Assembly (NCBI GenBank): GCA_018372435.1
Contig: JAHAJA010000028.1
Span: 1-53,955 of the forward strand
Origin: Clostridiales bacterium
Lineage (GTDB): Bacteria > Bacillota > Clostridia > Lachnospirales > Lachnospiraceae
Reading direction: 5' to 3'
DNA: 53,955 nucleotides
The notes beneath the pieces were generated by a model. It did not search any database. It was given only the letters and a program-made list of their open reading frames with translations, and was not told where the DNA came from. Position numbers and translations under genes: made by a program. Positions 52,946 through 53,955 of the stretch are shown here, piece after piece (positions within the stretch are counted from its first letter, which is position 1; each line of letters begins with the position of its first letter).

Positions 52946-53691
52946 TGCTTACATACCTCCTTTACAATGGCTACTTCTTTATATTTATCATCTGGTGCAT
53001 AATCAGTTATGATACACACTTTATCAAGTGACGCAAAAGTTACAGAAGAAACCTTACCAAATTTCGAATGATCAGCTAATATGTATGTCATATAGCTGCG
53101 TGCTACGGCTTCTTTTTTCATAAGACCTTCTTCGATTTCAGGTGTTGTCAATCCTTGATTAATACTAATACCATTCGTTCCTAGAAATCCTTTTGTAAAG
53201 TTATACTTTCTAAGATTATGAATACCTTCAGCTCCTACTAACGCTTCTGTCGCTAACTTAAGTTCTCCACCAATTACATAAGCCCTACAACCTTTTTGTA
53301 CAAGCTTCTTAGCATGTGCAAAACCATTAGTCACATAGACGGCTTTCTTATTCGTTATATAGTCAACAAGCTTTAATGTTGTTGTTCCTGCATCAATATA
53401 GACAAAATCGTCATCTTTTATTAGGGAGGCTGCATAACGTCCTATCTCATTCTTCTCATCAATATTCAAAGATGATTTTGTTTCTACATCTGCTTCAAAC
53501 GATGTTATATCTTCTAATACCGTTGCTCCACCATGTACTTTGATTAGTTTTCCCATCTCATGTAGTGTAAGGAGATCTCTTCTTATAGTTGATTCCGATG
53601 CATCTAGCTCTTTAGTAAGTTCTGTTACAGTTACAGCCTTTCTTTCTTGCAATACTTGTAGTATTAGATTGTGTCTCTCCTGTGTTAGCAT
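52942..53691 (-). CDS. fruR: DeoR-family fructose operon repressor
   Basis: A 249-residue DeoR regulator. The helix-turn-helix is in VTVTELTKELDASESTIRRDLLTLHEMGKLIKVHGGATV (about 17-56). The effector domain has IDAGTTTLKLVDYI and GTNGISINQGLTTPEIEE, typical of sugar-phosphate-sensing regulators. It is the first gene of the fru operon and would sense fructose 1-phosphate. The upstream TCAT array at 53741-53845 is its likely operator. A GGGGGG site precedes the ATG. Confidence 0.93.
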   Translation of the reverse strand: MLTQERHNLILQVLQERKAVTVTELTKELDASESTIRRDLLTLHEMGKLIKVHGGATVLEDITSFEADVETKSSLNIDEKNEIGRYAASLIKDDDFVYIDAGTTTLKLVDYITNKKAVYVTNGFAHAKKLVQKGCRAYVIGGELKLATEALVGAEGIHNLRKYNFTKGFLGTNGISINQGLTTPEIEEGLMKKEAVARSYMTYILADHSKFGKVSSVTFASLDKVCIITDYAPDDKYKEVAIVKEVCKQ

Positions 53692-53731
53692 ATTTATCCC
53701 CCCTACGAATTTTTATTACTAGTATAGTCAT

Positions 53732-53760
53732 ATACTATCATCATTTCCTTTCATAGTCAA
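53732..53760 (-). promoter_or_regulatory. Likely promoter of the fru operon
   Basis: On the minus strand TTGACT (53760-53755), a 17-base spacer and TAGTAT (53737-53732), about 40 bases before the fruR start. The -35 lies inside the TCAT array, so a bound regulator would block polymerase. Confidence 0.6.
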
Positions 53761-53845
53761 TCATTTTCTATCATTTTAATTCATATTCATTCATATAAAA
53801 TCATACTCATTCATTCCCACCATCATATTGTTCATTTTCATTCAT
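53741..53845. promoter_or_regulatory. Helically phased TCAT operator array upstream of fruR
   Basis: TCAT begins at 53741, 53751, 53761, 53771, 53781, 53791, 53801 and 53811, exactly every 10 bp, then at 53823, 53832 and 53842. The array covers the -35 of the fru promoter. Equal spacing on one DNA face suits co-operative binding of a DeoR-type repressor. The group II intron end follows at about 53858. Confidence 0.7.
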
Positions 53846-53857
53846 CTTCATTCACCA

Positions 53858-53955
53858 AAATCGAGTAGGAGGGAAATTCAACTAAATTTCCCGACCTCTC
53901 ACACCACCGTGCGTACCGTTCGGTACACGGCGGTTCAATCAACTTAACCTGAAAC
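53858..53955 (-). mobile_element. 3' end of a group II intron (domains V and VI), cut by the window edge
   Basis: On the minus strand, ACCGCCGTG (53934-53926) with TACC, a GAAC loop, GGTA, a two-base CG bulge and CACGGTGGT (53911-53903) form the 34-nt-type domain V hairpin. A GTGAGAGG linker follows, then a domain VI hairpin (GGGAAATT with AATTTCCC, 53892-53871), then TCCTACTCGAT. This is the usual end of a bacterial retrotransposing intron. The exact 3' splice end is uncertain by a few bases. Its reverse-transcriptase ORF and 5' end lie beyond the window. Confidence 0.85.

Noticed and set aside
53741..53845. TCAT repeats as a CRISPR array
   Set aside because: Period is 10 bp with four-base words, no 25-37-bp repeats or spacers and no cas genes.

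Overview
The window is low-GC Firmicutes DNA. It most resembles a plant- and mucin-glycan-degrading, spore-forming Lachnospiraceae such as Lachnoclostridium (Clostridium) phytofermentans. The reasons are strong AGGAGG ribosome-binding sites, clostridial families (DUF1292, DUF4358, DUF5685, DUF5808), a serine T-box in front of serS, several sugar ABC transporters without their own ATPase, and GH112 galacto-N-biose metabolism. The organism call is by resemblance only; no rRNA or tRNA gene was seen.

Layout. 0-8.7 kb: housekeeping and hypothetical genes: a YczE/YitT-like membrane protein, a VanZ-like protein, a helicase with a fused PD-(D/E)XK nuclease followed by a HAD phosphatase, a disordered Asn/Arg-rich protein, a DUF1292 protein, nagB and a DUF4358 lipoprotein. 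8.7-10.4 kb: a solitary large serine recombinase with a small divergent gene and sharp dyads between them. 10.4-21.8 kb: a galacto-N-biose/lacto-N-biose block. It holds a GH112 phosphorylase, a small membrane protein, an ABC importer and an AraC regulator, then galE, an N-acetylhexosamine 1-kinase and a sugar-nucleotidyltransferase, with a divergent LacI regulator and an operator array. Together these would import the disaccharide, split it with phosphate, and move the sugar 1-phosphates to UDP-sugars and glycolysis. 21.8-30.4 kb: a broken SpoIID/peptidoglycan-binding gene, a polysaccharide deacetylase, a J-domain protein with a cysteine-rich tail paired with a DUF5685 protein, a membrane protein, serS with its T-box, and a VanRS-like two-component pair. 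30.6-34.4 kb: a GntR/DUF5808 pair, then a PadR/HAAS-domain module ending in an ABC ATPase cut off at its Walker A loop. This module lies between the intact DUF5808 gene and a decayed copy of that gene's tail and terminator. 34.4-47.8 kb: two chemoreceptors, a second sugar ABC importer, a YesM/YesN-type two-component system and a cytoplasmic heparinase II/III-family protein. 47.9-53.7 kb: a complete fructose PTS operon, fruR-fruK-fruA-ptsH-ptsI. The right edge cuts into the 3' end of a group II intron.

Structure outside genes. A dispersed palindromic repeat family (terminal consensus close to GGTTAGGGTGTCAAAAG) occurs as one long copy and four partial or minimal copies between genes and looks like a non-autonomous MITE. 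A run of TCAT words spaced exactly 10 bp lies over the fruR promoter. A GTTACG-type operator array lies between the nucleotidyltransferase and lacI genes. The left edge holds a nested multi-hairpin element.

No CRISPR array, complete insertion sequence or prophage was seen. The best candidates for undescribed biology are the J-domain/DUF5685 pair, the MITE-like family, the 10-bp-phased TCAT array and the solitary recombinase locus.
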